From Methanomassiliicoccales archaeon (GTDB taxonomy: Archaea; Thermoplasmatota; Thermoplasmata; Methanomassiliicoccales; UBA472), in the NCBI GenBank assembly GCA_028679935.1, contig JAJRAL010000111.1, forward strand, positions 1-8,172: 8,172 bases of DNA, given 5' to 3'. The notes below the pieces were generated by a model, which worked only from the letters and a program-made list of their open reading frames with translations, did no database searches and had not been told where the DNA came from. Both the position numbers and the translations under genes were made by a program. Of the stretch, positions 1 to 6,708 are shown in pieces (the stretch's first letter is position 1; every line of letters begins with the position of its first letter).

Positions 1-41
1 GTTATATAGAAGCACAGAAATACCGGGGCAACGGTGTTTGC
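1..41 (+). promoter_or_regulatory. TATA box and short leader of the thermosome gene
   Basis: TTATATA lies at 2-8, about 36 bases before the ATG. Archaeal transcription usually starts about 25 bases downstream of the TATA centre, so the start would be near 30 and the leader only about ten bases. GGTG at 33-36 is a weak Shine-Dalgarno match. The upstream BRE falls outside the window. Confidence 0.6.
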
Positions 42-1709
42 ATGGCTTATTCAATGGGAGGACAACAGCCAATCATCGTGCTCAAAGAGGGCACGGAGAG
101 ATCGAAGAACCGGGAGGCGCAGTCGAACAACATCGCCGCCGCCCGAGCCGTCGCGGACGCGGTCCGGTCGACCCTCGGTCCGAAGGGCATGGACAAGATG
201 CTCGTGGACTCGCTGGGCGACGTCGTGATCACGAACGATGGCGTTACCATTCTGAAAGAGATCGACATCCAGCACCCCGCGGCCAAGATGGTCGTGGAGG
301 TCGCCAAGACCCAGGACAACGAGTGCGGTGACGGGACGACCACCTCGGTAATCCTCGCCGGGGAGCTGTTGAAGAAGGCGGAGGTCCTGATCGATCAGAA
401 CATCCACCCGACGATACTGGCGAATGGCTACCGGATGGCCGCGGCCAAGTGCATGGAAATCCTGGACACGATTGCGATCAAGATCACACCCGATGACAAC
501 GAGATGCTGAAGAAGATCGCGCGGACCGCCATGACCGGCAAGAGCATTGGCGGACAGAGGGACTTCCTCGCCGAGCTGGCAGTGAAGGCCGTCAGGGCAG
601 TGGCCGAGAAGAAGGACGGGGGCTACGAGGTCGACATCGAGAACATCAAGGTGGAGAAGAAGACCGGCGGCTCGATCGCCGACACGAAGATCATAGAGGG
701 CGTCATCATCGACAAGGAGCGCGTGCACCCGAGGATGCCGAAGACCATCACCGGAGCGAAGATCGCCCTGGTGTCTGGCTCGATGGAGATCGCGAAGACG
801 CAAGTCGAGGCGAAGATCCAGATCCGCGACCCGCAATCGATGCAGCGCTTCCTCGACGAGGAGGAGAGCACTCTAAAGAAGATGGCCGACCGCCTGAAGG
901 AGGTCGGGGCGAACGTGGTCTTCTGCCAGAAGGGCATCGACGACCTGGTGCAGCACTACCTCGCCAAGAACGGCATCTACGCCGCTCGCAGACTGAAGGA
1001 GAGCGACATGGAGAAGCTCTCCAAGGCGACCAACGCGAAGATGATCGGCAACGTCATGGAGCTCGAGAAGGCCGACCTGGGATGCGCTGGCACCGTAGAG
1101 GAGAAGAAGATTGGCGACGACAACATGACCTTCATCACCGGATGCAAGAACCCGAAGGCCATCAGCGTCATGATTCGCGGAGGCACCGAGCACGTCGCGG
1201 AGGAAGTCGAGAGGGCGCTGCATGACGCTCTCCGCGTCGTCGGCATCACCATCGAGGACGGCAAGGCGGTCCCGGGCGGCGGAGCCCCGGAGATCGAATT
1301 GTCGTTGCGCCTGGCCAACTATGCCTCGAGCGTGGGCGGCAGGGAGCAGCTGGCGATCGAAGCGTTCGCCGAGGCCATGGAGGTAGTACCTTGGGCCCTG
1401 GCAGAGAACGCCGGGCTCGACGCGATCGACGTCGTGCTTAACCTGAAGTCGGCGCACGAAGGCAAGAAGGCGAACAAGAACGCCGGCCTCGATCTGACCA
1501 CCGGGAAGCCGATCGACATGCTAGAGGCGAACGTTATCGAGCCCTTGAGGGTCAAGACCCAGGCCGTGAAGTCGGCCTCCGAGGTCGCGAACATGATCCT
1601 AAGGATTGACGACGTCATAGCCTCGCGCAAGGCGCCCCCGATGCCGCCAGGCGGACCGGGCGGCGGAATGCCCCCAGGCGGAATGCCTCCTGGCATGGGC
1701 ATGATGTAA
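42..1709 (+). CDS. ths: Thermosome subunit (group II chaperonin)
   Basis: An ATP-driven folding chaperonin subunit that assembles into a double-ring cytosolic complex with a built-in lid. At 555 residues it has normal family length. Visible signatures, in order, are [10 protein letters not shown] (45-54), NDGVTIL (65-71), the nucleotide-binding GDGTTT (96-101), and GGGAPE (412-417) in the second half of the equatorial domain, with the apical and intermediate domains between. The tail at 530-555 is the Gly/Met/Pro-rich repeat typical of archaeal thermosomes and projects into the ring cavity. The ATG at 42 is preferred because it gives the expected N-terminus ahead of the IIVLKEGT motif and sits just after a TATA box. 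Whether it is an alpha- or beta-type subunit cannot be settled here. It appears to be transcribed alone. Family assignment is very secure. Confidence 0.98.
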   Translation: MAYSMGGQQPIIVLKEGTERSKNREAQSNNIAAARAVADAVRSTLGPKGMDKMLVDSLGDVVITNDGVTILKEIDIQHPAAKMVVEVAKTQDNECGDGTTTSVILAGELLKKAEVLIDQNIHPTILANGYRMAAAKCMEILDTIAIKITPDDNEMLKKIARTAMTGKSIGGQRDFLAELAVKAVRAVAEKKDGGYEVDIENIKVEKKTGGSIADTKIIEGVIIDKERVHPRMPKTITGAKIALVSGSMEIAKTQVEAKIQIRDPQSMQRFLDEEESTLKKMADRLKEVGANVVFCQKGIDDLVQHYLAKNGIYAARRLKESDMEKLSKATNAKMIGNVMELEKADLGCAGTVEEKKIGDDNMTFITGCKNPKAISVMIRGGTEHVAEEVERALHDALRVVGITIEDGKAVPGGGAPEIELSLRLANYASSVGGREQLAIEAFAEAMEVVPWALAENAGLDAIDVVLNLKSAHEGKKANKNAGLDLTTGKPIDMLEANVIEPLRVKTQAVKSASEVANMILRIDDVIASRKAPPMPPGGPGGGMPPGGMPPGMGMM

Positions 1710-1748
1710 GCAAACACCTTCATCCTTTCATCTTTCCCCACTTTTTCG
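1710..1748 (+). terminator. Pyrimidine/T-rich terminator after the thermosome gene
   Basis: The stop codon is followed by several T-rich runs, ending in CTTTTTC at 1741-1747, with no clear hairpin. Archaeal termination commonly occurs at such T tracts, so this is a plausible but weak call. Confidence 0.4.
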
Positions 1749-1778
1749 ATTACATTCATCCAGCAGTGATAGCGCGTT

Positions 1779-1830
1779 CGAAACGTTCAATACCGGACTG
1801 CCGAATGCCGCAGCACAAGGAAGGTATGAA
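1779..1830 (+). promoter_or_regulatory. Candidate BRE/TATA and Shine-Dalgarno for the surface-protein gene
   Basis: CGAAAC at 1779-1784 followed by TTCAATAC at 1786-1793 resembles a BRE plus a degenerate TATA box. A transcript would start near 1815. GGAAGGT just upstream of 1831 could serve as the ribosome-binding site. The ATG at 1826 runs into a stop after one codon (ATG AAG TGA), so the GTG at 1831 must be the start. Confidence 0.35.
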
Positions 1831-3132
1831 GTGAAGCGGAACCTGACGATCAAGGCGGTCGCCATGGTGCTCCTCCTGGCATTTTCCTGCCTGTTGGTGC
1901 CGGCAGCATCGGCTGCGGTGCCACCCGCGCAAGCGCCGGTTTGGCAGAATGGAGAGACCTGGGCGGTAGGCAGCGAATTCGACTGGGGCTCGGATCTGGC
2001 GGGCCCGATACAGAACTTGACGGAAGACCTCGGCATCCCCGGCGTGAGCTTCGACGAGTTCCGCCTTGCCGCTAATGGCAGCTCGTGGATCGTGTTCGAG
2101 GTCACCGACGCGGATGCGACCGAGTATCATCTGAACGGGAAGCTCGCGATGAAGTTCAATTTCGAACTGCATCTCAAGGTCACGGCTCAGCTACCGGATC
2201 CGGGAACCTATGAGAACATCGGATTGGCGCCGAAGTCCCAGAGGACCATTCAGGCCGATGCCGTCCTCAACCTGGCATTCATCGTGGACACGAACACGGT
2301 CTTCGAGAACGGCACGTTGGCGGTCAAGAGCTCCAGCATAGAGATGATAGGCAGCGCAATGGCGTCGCTGGATCTGAAGAACTTCCCGGACCTGAGCCTC
2401 CTTGCCAATGGCACCGTGAGCTACATCAACTACCACTTCGACGTGAAGTTCAACGCCGACGTCCTGCTCAACCTCATCTTCGATCCATGGCTCGACGTAT
2501 TCCATTTCCCGATCAATGAGCTCGAGTCATGGGACGTCGAATCCAATGTGACCCTGTCCGGCTCAGTGACCGGATATCTGAACGTCAACGGGCTGCCCTT
2601 GAGCGTAGAACAGATGCTGTTCTCCAATCCATACCTTGAGGAACTGGGAATCACGTCCTTCCCGATCGACTTCAGCGAGATTTCCTGGACCGGCCCCCCC
2701 ACAGTCATGAACGGCGTGCTACAGCCAATGACCGGTCACATCGGCATGTCGATGGAATGTACCGGTGCGACGACATGGATCCTTCCGTTGTACGGGGACC
2801 TGGTCGTATTCACCATAGAGGTCAACGGCGGCCAGAACTATCTCTTCTACTCGGACGACATCAAGTTCCTGGCCCAGGTGGATGCGAACCTTTCGGAAGT
2901 GGGCGGCGTGCCACCCGAGTTCCAGGGGCTCAGCATGGGCATGCAGCCAGTTGAACCAGTCACCGCAGAGCAGAACATTGCATCGATATCGGAGTATGAG
3001 TCGACGCTACTGAGTGGCTCAAGCTCCGGTGCTCCGCTCGACCCGATTGTGGCAATCCTGTTTGGCGTCGTCCTCGTTGCCGCAGGGCTGGTCGTTGTCG
3101 TCGCAGTTGTCATGAGGCGCAAGAGAATCTAG
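1831..3132 (+). CDS. Secreted, C-terminally membrane-anchored protein of unknown function
   Basis: I do not recognise the family. The 433-residue protein starts with GTG. It has a classical signal peptide: basic MKRN, hydrophobic core at about 7-23, and ASA-A cleavage site near residue 29. A single transmembrane helix lies at about 406-428, followed by the basic cytoplasmic end RRKRI. The protein should therefore be exported and anchored with about 375 residues outside the cell. The ectodomain alternates hydrophobic and polar residues in a beta-rich pattern. It carries at least six N-X-S/T sequons (for example NLT, NGS, two NGT, NVT, NLS), consistent with archaeal N-glycosylation. The acidic composition fits a surface protein. 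No catalytic motif or metal site is evident. The gene stands alone, with its own candidate promoter and a hairpin terminator overlapping the stop codon. A cysteine near residue 20 does not form a proper lipobox. Confidence 0.85.
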   Translation: MKRNLTIKAVAMVLLLAFSCLLVPAASAAVPPAQAPVWQNGETWAVGSEFDWGSDLAGPIQNLTEDLGIPGVSFDEFRLAANGSSWIVFEVTDADATEYHLNGKLAMKFNFELHLKVTAQLPDPGTYENIGLAPKSQRTIQADAVLNLAFIVDTNTVFENGTLAVKSSSIEMIGSAMASLDLKNFPDLSLLANGTVSYINYHFDVKFNADVLLNLIFDPWLDVFHFPINELESWDVESNVTLSGSVTGYLNVNGLPLSVEQMLFSNPYLEELGITSFPIDFSEISWTGPPTVMNGVLQPMTGHIGMSMECTGATTWILPLYGDLVVFTIEVNGGQNYLFYSDDIKFLAQVDANLSEVGGVPPEFQGLSMGMQPVEPVTAEQNIASISEYESTLLSGSSSGAPLDPIVAILFGVVLVAAGLVVVVAVVMRRKRI

Positions 3133-3162
3133 AGGGCCTGGCCCTCTTTCTTCCCCATTTTT
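3131..3162 (+). terminator. Hairpin plus T-rich terminator
   Basis: AGAGGGC (3131-3137) pairs perfectly with GCCCTCT (3141-3147) across a three-base loop, beginning inside the TAG stop codon. TTTC, then ATTTTT near 3158-3163, follow. This ends the surface-protein transcript before the convergent minus-strand gene. Confidence 0.65.
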
Positions 3163-3272
3163 CATTCTCCACGCGAAGCGCTGGTCCCTGATGAAGAGCC
3201 AGACTTCCAACGATCTCAATGAACGGCCTTGGTTCACCGAGAGCTACAAGTCTCAGTCAACCATCACAGATT

Positions 3273-3290
3273 CAGCTAAACAAGTAGCTG
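3273..3290 (-). terminator. Small inverted repeat downstream of the OB-fold gene
   Basis: CAGCTA (3273-3278) and TAGCTG (3285-3290) form a six-pair hairpin with a six-base loop, about 30 bases beyond the minus-strand stop codon. No strong T tract follows on the minus strand, so termination here is only a guess. The rest of 3163-3320 shows no gene or RNA. Confidence 0.25.
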
Positions 3291-3320
3291 TGGTAAATGA
3301 ATCAGGTTAATAAATGGCGT

Positions 3321-3770
3321 TCACAGCTTCTCTATCTTGCCTTTTCGTCCTTTTGAGACATCGGTCCCGAAATCCGTCTTCTTCACGTAGCAATCGACAC
3401 ACCTTAGCTTGGAACCAGGTTGGATTTCAAGCGTCTCAATCATGTCCACATCGTTGTCCCAAAGGGCCAATCGGCAGGTCCCTGTGTCGTCCTTGACGTT
3501 TACGTTCCTGACCCTTCCCTGGCCACCAGTACGCTTCTCGAACTGCCGTGTGTCGTTGATCTTCACGACCTCGAGCTCGATAGTGACCTCTTCCCTGTCT
3601 TTCAGATCAGCGATCTTCTTCAAGTTAGCCTTCGGCTCCATTGTCCCACTATCCTCTTCTCTGACGATTCTGAGCAGTGTCTCATCCCGAATCAGACCAC
3701 CGAACTCATCTCTCAATTCGGAAAGCCTGGATTCGGGCGCTTCGTCCTCTCGCATCGGATGAGGAGGCAT
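3321..3770 (-). CDS. Single-OB-fold RPA-like ssDNA-binding protein
   Basis: Likely binds single-stranded DNA as a small relative of archaeal replication protein A. Residues 16-40 (RLSELRDEFGGLIRDETLLR and after) resemble the short helical module that precedes OB folds in archaeal RPA (FGGLI..E.A..L pattern). Residues 50-149 form one OB fold: KIADLKDREEVTIELEVV, then R-F-E-K-R with G-G-Q-G, then the hallmark V-K-D-D-T-G with L-A-L-W-D at 92-105. At 149 residues it is far shorter than multi-OB RPA and has no zinc finger; Cys124 and Cys127 are only a C-x-x-C-like pair inside the fold. The ATG at 3770 gives the full frame. An in-frame ATG at 3755 is an alternative, and neither has a clear Shine-Dalgarno, so leaderless translation is possible. 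It lies divergent from the recombinase pair. It could also be an accessory OB protein rather than the main SSB. Confidence 0.85.
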   Translation of the reverse strand: MPPHPMREDEAPESRLSELRDEFGGLIRDETLLRIVREEDSGTMEPKANLKKIADLKDREEVTIELEVVKINDTRQFEKRTGGQGRVRNVNVKDDTGTCRLALWDNDVDMIETLEIQPGSKLRCVDCYVKKTDFGTDVSKGRKGKIEKL

Positions 3771-3975
3771 GGGATTTCTGGTGATAAATCTATACTGGGG
3801 ATGCTGCGAATAAAATAACGTCTGTAACGCTGCTTGATTTACTAATATATCATTTCCATTTGATGAACAATTATGTGCATCCCGCTCACCAGTTATAAAT
3901 ACGCTGGAAACGTGTCTGACATTTGTCGGCTGGGATGGGAAGCACCGGCCAGTGCATCTGATGGAAGGCGATAGG
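3771..3975. promoter_or_regulatory. Divergent promoter region between OB-fold gene and recombinases
   Basis: This AT-rich gap contrasts with GC-rich coding sequence around it. Rightward, TTATAAATA at 3893-3901 is a strong TATA box, predicting a start near 3923 for the recombinase operon. Leftward, candidates on the minus strand are GATATATTAG (about 3842-3851), TTATTTTATTC (about 3809-3820) and ATAGATTTATC (about 3782-3793); the choice is unclear. A short dyad GCAC-N6-GTGC sits at 3942-3955, just before the recombinase start. Recombinase attachment sites often lie next to their genes, but none can be proved here. Confidence 0.5.
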
Positions 3976-4809
3976 ATGCGCGCCGCGCTCTACGCAAGAG
4001 TCTCAACGGAGGATCAGGCAAAGGAGGGGTTCAGCATACCTGCTCAGCTCAAGCGCCTGAATGCGTACTGCAAGGCGAGGGGCTGGCAGGCAACGAGTGA
4101 ATACATCGACGACGGCTACAGCGGCCGGAGCACGAAGAGGCCAGCGTACGAACGCATGATACGGGAGAAGGACTCCTGGGATGTTCTGGTCGTCCTCAAG
4201 ATGGACAGGATCCACCGCAATAGCCGCAACTTCGCCCTGATGATGGATGACCTGGACACCTGGAAGAAGGAGTTCAACTCCATGCAGGAGGCGTTCGACA
4301 CCACGACCGCCATCGGCCGGTTCGTGATGGACACAATCCAACGCATCGCCCAGCTAGAGAGCGAGCAGATAGGGGAACGGGTCAAGATGGGGATGACCCA
4401 GAAGGCGAAGAAGGGAGCTGGCTACTTGGGTTTCGGCCAGCCATATGGTTATCACTATTCGGGAAAGAAGCTCACGGTGGTGGAGCCGGAGGCCGATGCC
4501 GTGAGGTGTATGTTCAAGCTCTATGCCGACGGGCTCAGCCTCCAGGATGTCGCAGACCGGCTCAATTCCGATGGCGTCTCTACCAAGAGGGGGGCAAGTT
4601 GGTCGAAAGGATCCGTCTTCGCCGTCCTGACCAATCCACTGTACACTGGCCATGTCTCCTGGGATGGGATCTTGAGGCCGGCGGGCCATCAGCCTATCGT
4701 CGCGACGGGGGATTTCGATGCCGTCCAGGCCATGATGAGCTTGAAGACGAGGGGAAAGGCGGCCGTTCACGTTTCGTTCATCCGTCAAGAGGAGGAGGTC
4801 CATGCCTAG
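3976..4809 (+). CDS. Serine site-specific recombinase, upstream paralog, without zinc ribbon
   Basis: A resolvase/invertase-type serine recombinase that should cut and rejoin DNA through a 5'-phosphoserine. The ATG at 3976 is chosen because it yields the canonical start MRAALYARVSTEDQ and follows GGAAGGCGAT; GTG 3952 would add eight uncharacteristic residues. In the 277-residue product Ser10 is the nucleophile, with Arg8 and the MDRIHR arginines (about 78 and 81) completing the active site. Residues about 1-135 are the catalytic domain ending in the IQRIAQLESEQIGER helix. Residues about 136-233 match the Recombinase domain of large serine recombinases (PF07508), with PYGYHY, LQDVADRLNSDGV, W..G.V..VL.NPLY.G. 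The protein then stops: the zinc ribbon and coiled coil that usually follow are absent. It overlaps the second recombinase by eight bases. Base composition resembles the neighbours, so recent import is not obvious. Confidence 0.95.
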   Translation: MRAALYARVSTEDQAKEGFSIPAQLKRLNAYCKARGWQATSEYIDDGYSGRSTKRPAYERMIREKDSWDVLVVLKMDRIHRNSRNFALMMDDLDTWKKEFNSMQEAFDTTTAIGRFVMDTIQRIAQLESEQIGERVKMGMTQKAKKGAGYLGFGQPYGYHYSGKKLTVVEPEADAVRCMFKLYADGLSLQDVADRLNSDGVSTKRGASWSKGSVFAVLTNPLYTGHVSWDGILRPAGHQPIVATGDFDAVQAMMSLKTRGKAAVHVSFIRQEEEVHA

Positions 4810-5668
4810 GGTCGCGATCTACACTCGTGTCTCGACCGAGGATCAGGCGCGCGAGGGGTTCTCGCTCGAGGCGCAGAGGGAAAGGCTTCTGGCCTACTGC
4901 GAGGCGCAGGGTTGGGACCTGGCAGAGATGTACGAGGACGATGGCCACTCGGGGAGGAACACCCGACGCCCCGCCTATCGCAGGATGCTTGATGAGCGGG
5001 AACGTTGGGACGTCATCCTGGTCATGAAGATGGACAGGATCCACCGCAACTCGAAGAACTTCATGATCATGATGGAGGACCTCGAGAAGTGGGGCAAGAA
5101 GTTCACCAGCATGAACGAATCGCTCGACACCTCGACCGCCGTCGGCAGGTTCGTCGTCGATATCATTCAGCGCATCGCCCAGCTTGAGAGCGAGCAGATC
5201 GGTGAGAGGACCTACATGGGCATGCGCCAGAAGGCGGAGTCCGGGGCCGGGCTCACCGGGTTCAACATCCCGTACGGATACCACTTCGAGAAGGGAAAGC
5301 TGGTCCAGTCGCCAGAGGAATCATGCATCGTGAGCACGGTCTTCCAGTCGTACCTCGAAGGGAAGACGATGGACTGGATCGCCTGGGACCTGAACCGTTC
5401 AGAAGTTCGCACCAAGATGGGGGGTCAGTGGTCGGTCTGGTCGATCAGCCGGATGCTGCACAACCCTCTCTACGCCGGAGCAGTGAGATGGGACGGTCTC
5501 CTCAGGCCATCCGACCATGAGCCAGTGATCTCGGTGGATACTTTCAACCGGGTCCAGGTGCGGATCTCATCCAAAGTGAAGAACCCGAGATCAAAGGCGT
5601 TCGTCCGCCTGCCCGAGCATCTGGACGCCGTCCTTCCGATCGAAGGGCTCGTCTGCCTTGTGAGTTGA
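4802..5668 (+). CDS. Serine site-specific recombinase, downstream paralog, ending at the zinc-ribbon position
   Basis: Paralog of the preceding gene and translationally coupled to it: its ATG lies inside the upstream stop region and is preceded by GGAGGAGG (4791-4798). The 288-residue product keeps the full active site: RVSTEDQ with Ser11 as nucleophile, and MDRIHR with arginines about 79 and 82. By hand count 86 of 128 aligned catalytic-domain residues (67%) match the upstream protein. Residues about 137-240 are the PF07508 DNA-binding domain (NIPYGYHF, WIAWDLNRSEVRT, WSVWSISRMLHNPLYAG). The C-terminus, VLPIEGLVCLVS, resembles the first strand and first cysteine of a zinc ribbon (usually L..GL..C..CG) and then hits TGA. 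It may be a truncated large serine recombinase or a naturally short one. The catalytic residues are intact, so it is not called a pseudogene. Confidence 0.93.
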   Translation: MPRVAIYTRVSTEDQAREGFSLEAQRERLLAYCEAQGWDLAEMYEDDGHSGRNTRRPAYRRMLDERERWDVILVMKMDRIHRNSKNFMIMMEDLEKWGKKFTSMNESLDTSTAVGRFVVDIIQRIAQLESEQIGERTYMGMRQKAESGAGLTGFNIPYGYHFEKGKLVQSPEESCIVSTVFQSYLEGKTMDWIAWDLNRSEVRTKMGGQWSVWSISRMLHNPLYAGAVRWDGLLRPSDHEPVISVDTFNRVQVRISSKVKNPRSKAFVRLPEHLDAVLPIEGLVCLVS

Positions 5669-5885
5669 TGAGCGATATCTCCAATCCAGCAGAACTGTGT
5701 CTCTTCCTGTGACGGATGACGAAAAACCAATGCTAGTCCGGCTCGTCCAGATTTCCCTTGGGGACTATAATTAACAGAATCAGCGTATTTAATCTTTGTG
5801 ACGCCCCCGGGGTTAACGGACTGAACTGGGGAGGATAGTCGTAGAAATATGTTAGATGCTGAATATTGCCTGCCGAGGTTGGGCA
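5669..5885. other. Intergenic stretch after the recombinase pair, no gene seen
   Basis: No supported gene. I looked for a displaced zinc-ribbon exon in all three forward frames after 5668 and found early stops and no CxxCG pattern. The region mixes AT-rich runs (for example 5763-5795) with a CCCCGGGG palindrome at 5805-5812. If the recombinases belong to a mobile element, one end might lie here, but no convincing repeat matches the 3771-3975 side. Confidence 0.5.
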
Positions 5886-5895
5886 AAGCTTATAT
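5883..5895 (+). promoter_or_regulatory. BRE/TATA promoter of the transporter-like gene
   Basis: GCAAAG followed by CTTATATC (to 5895) is the best archaeal core promoter in the window. Expected initiation is near 5917, leaving a leader of about 115 bases before the ATG at 6033, unusually long for a gene in such an archaeon. Confidence 0.65.
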
Positions 5896-5916
5896 CGTCC
5901 ACTTGTTGCTGACAAT

Positions 5917-6032
5917 GATGAGAAACCGCTCAAAGCGGTTGGGGACAGAACCGGAGGGAAGAGGGGGATACCGACCGGGTTTTACCGGCCTGTTCCGTCT
6001 GAAGTCCCATAATGAAAGGAGGAGAGAAGAAA
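5917..6032 (+). promoter_or_regulatory. Structured 5' leader, candidate cis-regulatory RNA
   Basis: Two adjacent hairpins are visible. Hairpin 1 is AACCGCT (5924-5930) with AGCGGTT (5934-5940), a perfect seven-pair stem with a CAA loop. Hairpin 2 pairs GGGACAG (5942-5948) with CTGTTCC (5990-5996), allowing one G-U; an AA/C internal loop follows, then CCGG (5951-5954) with CCGG (5985-5988). Its large loop is purine-rich (GGAGGGAAGAGGGGG around 5953-5967). The ribosome-binding site GGAGG lies 22 bases after hairpin 2. The start of transcription is inferred, and I do not recognise a known riboswitch class. Confidence 0.4.
6018..6022 (+). promoter_or_regulatory. Shine-Dalgarno GGAGG deciding the transporter start
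   Basis: GGAGG lies ten bases before the ATG at 6033 and inside the frame of the earlier in-frame ATG at 6012. This favours 6033 as the true start. Confidence 0.65.
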
Positions 6033-6590
6033 ATGGCAGAAGAACGCAACATCCACGTGAAGATGGCCATGGTGGAGCCTCTGGGCTGTCTATTGATCGC
6101 CTGGATCGCATTCCAGGTGGCAATGGCTGGCTTCGACAGCTTCGCTGTGACATCGGCAGCGGTCATGAGTGTCATGTCAATCGTCGGGATTGGCCTGATA
6201 ATCTTGGCCTTCCTGGCCTTCTGGCAGGAGAACCTATTGTGCACGATCGTATTCGGACCCCTGGGAGTATTCTTTGCAACATTCCCCAGCTGGGCACTTA
6301 CCCCGGGCGCCTGGGCAGCCACAATGATGATAGGCATCATCCTGCTCCTGGCCATGATCGTGTCGCTACTTCAGCCGGTCAGGCTATTGCCGGTCCTGCT
6401 GTTCTTCGCGTTCCTGCTGTTCATCGTGCTGGGCATGTGGCTCAACACCAACCCGCTCGATCACTCGATACAGCAGGTCTGGGGCGTCATGGCCACGATC
6501 GTGTTCCTGCTCGCGCTCTATCTGGGCACGGCAGTCTCGCTGCTTGTCATGAAGGGTAAGGAAGTCCTGCCCCTCCTGATCAAGAAGTGA
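6033..6590 (+). CDS. Six-helix membrane protein, acetate/succinate transporter family (GPR1/FUN34/YaaH) homolog
   Basis: Probably moves acetate or another short organic acid across the cytoplasmic membrane. The 185-residue product has six hydrophobic segments at about 17-34, 41-63, 70-88, 95-113, 117-136 and 149-173 and a short basic C-terminus. This matches the length and topology of the bacterial SatP/YaaH and archaeal AceP family. Helix 1 begins with V-E-P-L-G, a degenerate form of the family signature NPAPLG. The end, ALYLGTAVSLLVMKGKEVLPLL, parallels the AIYL...VLPI ending of YaaH, and QPVRLLPVLLFF parallels the loop and fifth helix. The altered signature means substrate may differ. The start at 6033 is set by GGAGG; the ATG at 6012 would add seven charged residues. 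It has its own promoter and long leader. Remote homology is judged by eye; an unrelated six-helix protein is the alternative. Confidence 0.7.
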   Translation: MAEERNIHVKMAMVEPLGCLLIAWIAFQVAMAGFDSFAVTSAAVMSVMSIVGIGLIILAFLAFWQENLLCTIVFGPLGVFFATFPSWALTPGAWAATMMIGIILLLAMIVSLLQPVRLLPVLLFFAFLLFIVLGMWLNTNPLDHSIQQVWGVMATIVFLLALYLGTAVSLLVMKGKEVLPLLIKK

Positions 6591-6617
6591 GCGTAGCACG
6601 TGGATAGCAGATCCAAA

Positions 6618-6640
6618 CCCTTTCCTTATCCTTGTTTTTG
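6618..6640 (+). promoter_or_regulatory. T-rich tract: terminator of the transporter gene and/or TATA-like promoter
   Basis: CCTTGTTTTTGG (about 6629-6641) could end the upstream transcript. TTTCCTTATC at 6621-6630 also resembles a TATA box, about 25 bases before an ATG at 6650, the spacing expected for a leaderless message. The two roles are not exclusive. Confidence 0.35.
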
Positions 6641-6708
6641 GCCTCTGGCATGGACAGAGTGCTCGAGTTCTGCGAACCCTTTTCTAGGATGCCCATCCAA
6701 GTAAATCC

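Noticed and set aside
51..836. 261-codon open frame on the minus strand opposite the thermosome gene
   Set aside because: Composition is dominated by Arg, Asp, Leu and His as expected from antisense of a GC-rich gene, and no family is recognisable.
1831..1900. Lipobox at AFSC (Cys20) of the surface protein
   Set aside because: Residues before the Cys do not fit the lipobox and hydrophobic sequence continues past it to a standard ASA-A cleavage site.
3790..5860. Shared words ACTGGGGA and GATGCTG on both sides of the recombinase pair, as possible attachment-site remnants
   Set aside because: The 7- and 8-base matches are differently spaced on the two sides and are expected by chance between regions of this size.
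5914..6002. C-box-like ATGATGA (5914-5920) and D-box-like CTGA (5999-6002), suggesting a C/D box sRNA
   Set aside because: The spacing of nearly 90 bases is longer than usual for archaeal C/D RNAs, no clear internal C'/D' boxes are seen, and the strong hairpins between them do not fit guide sequence.
5849..6559. 236-codon plus-strand frame overlapping the leader and transporter gene
   Set aside because: It is out of frame with the six-helix protein, has low-complexity Arg/Gly/His composition and no ribosome-binding site.
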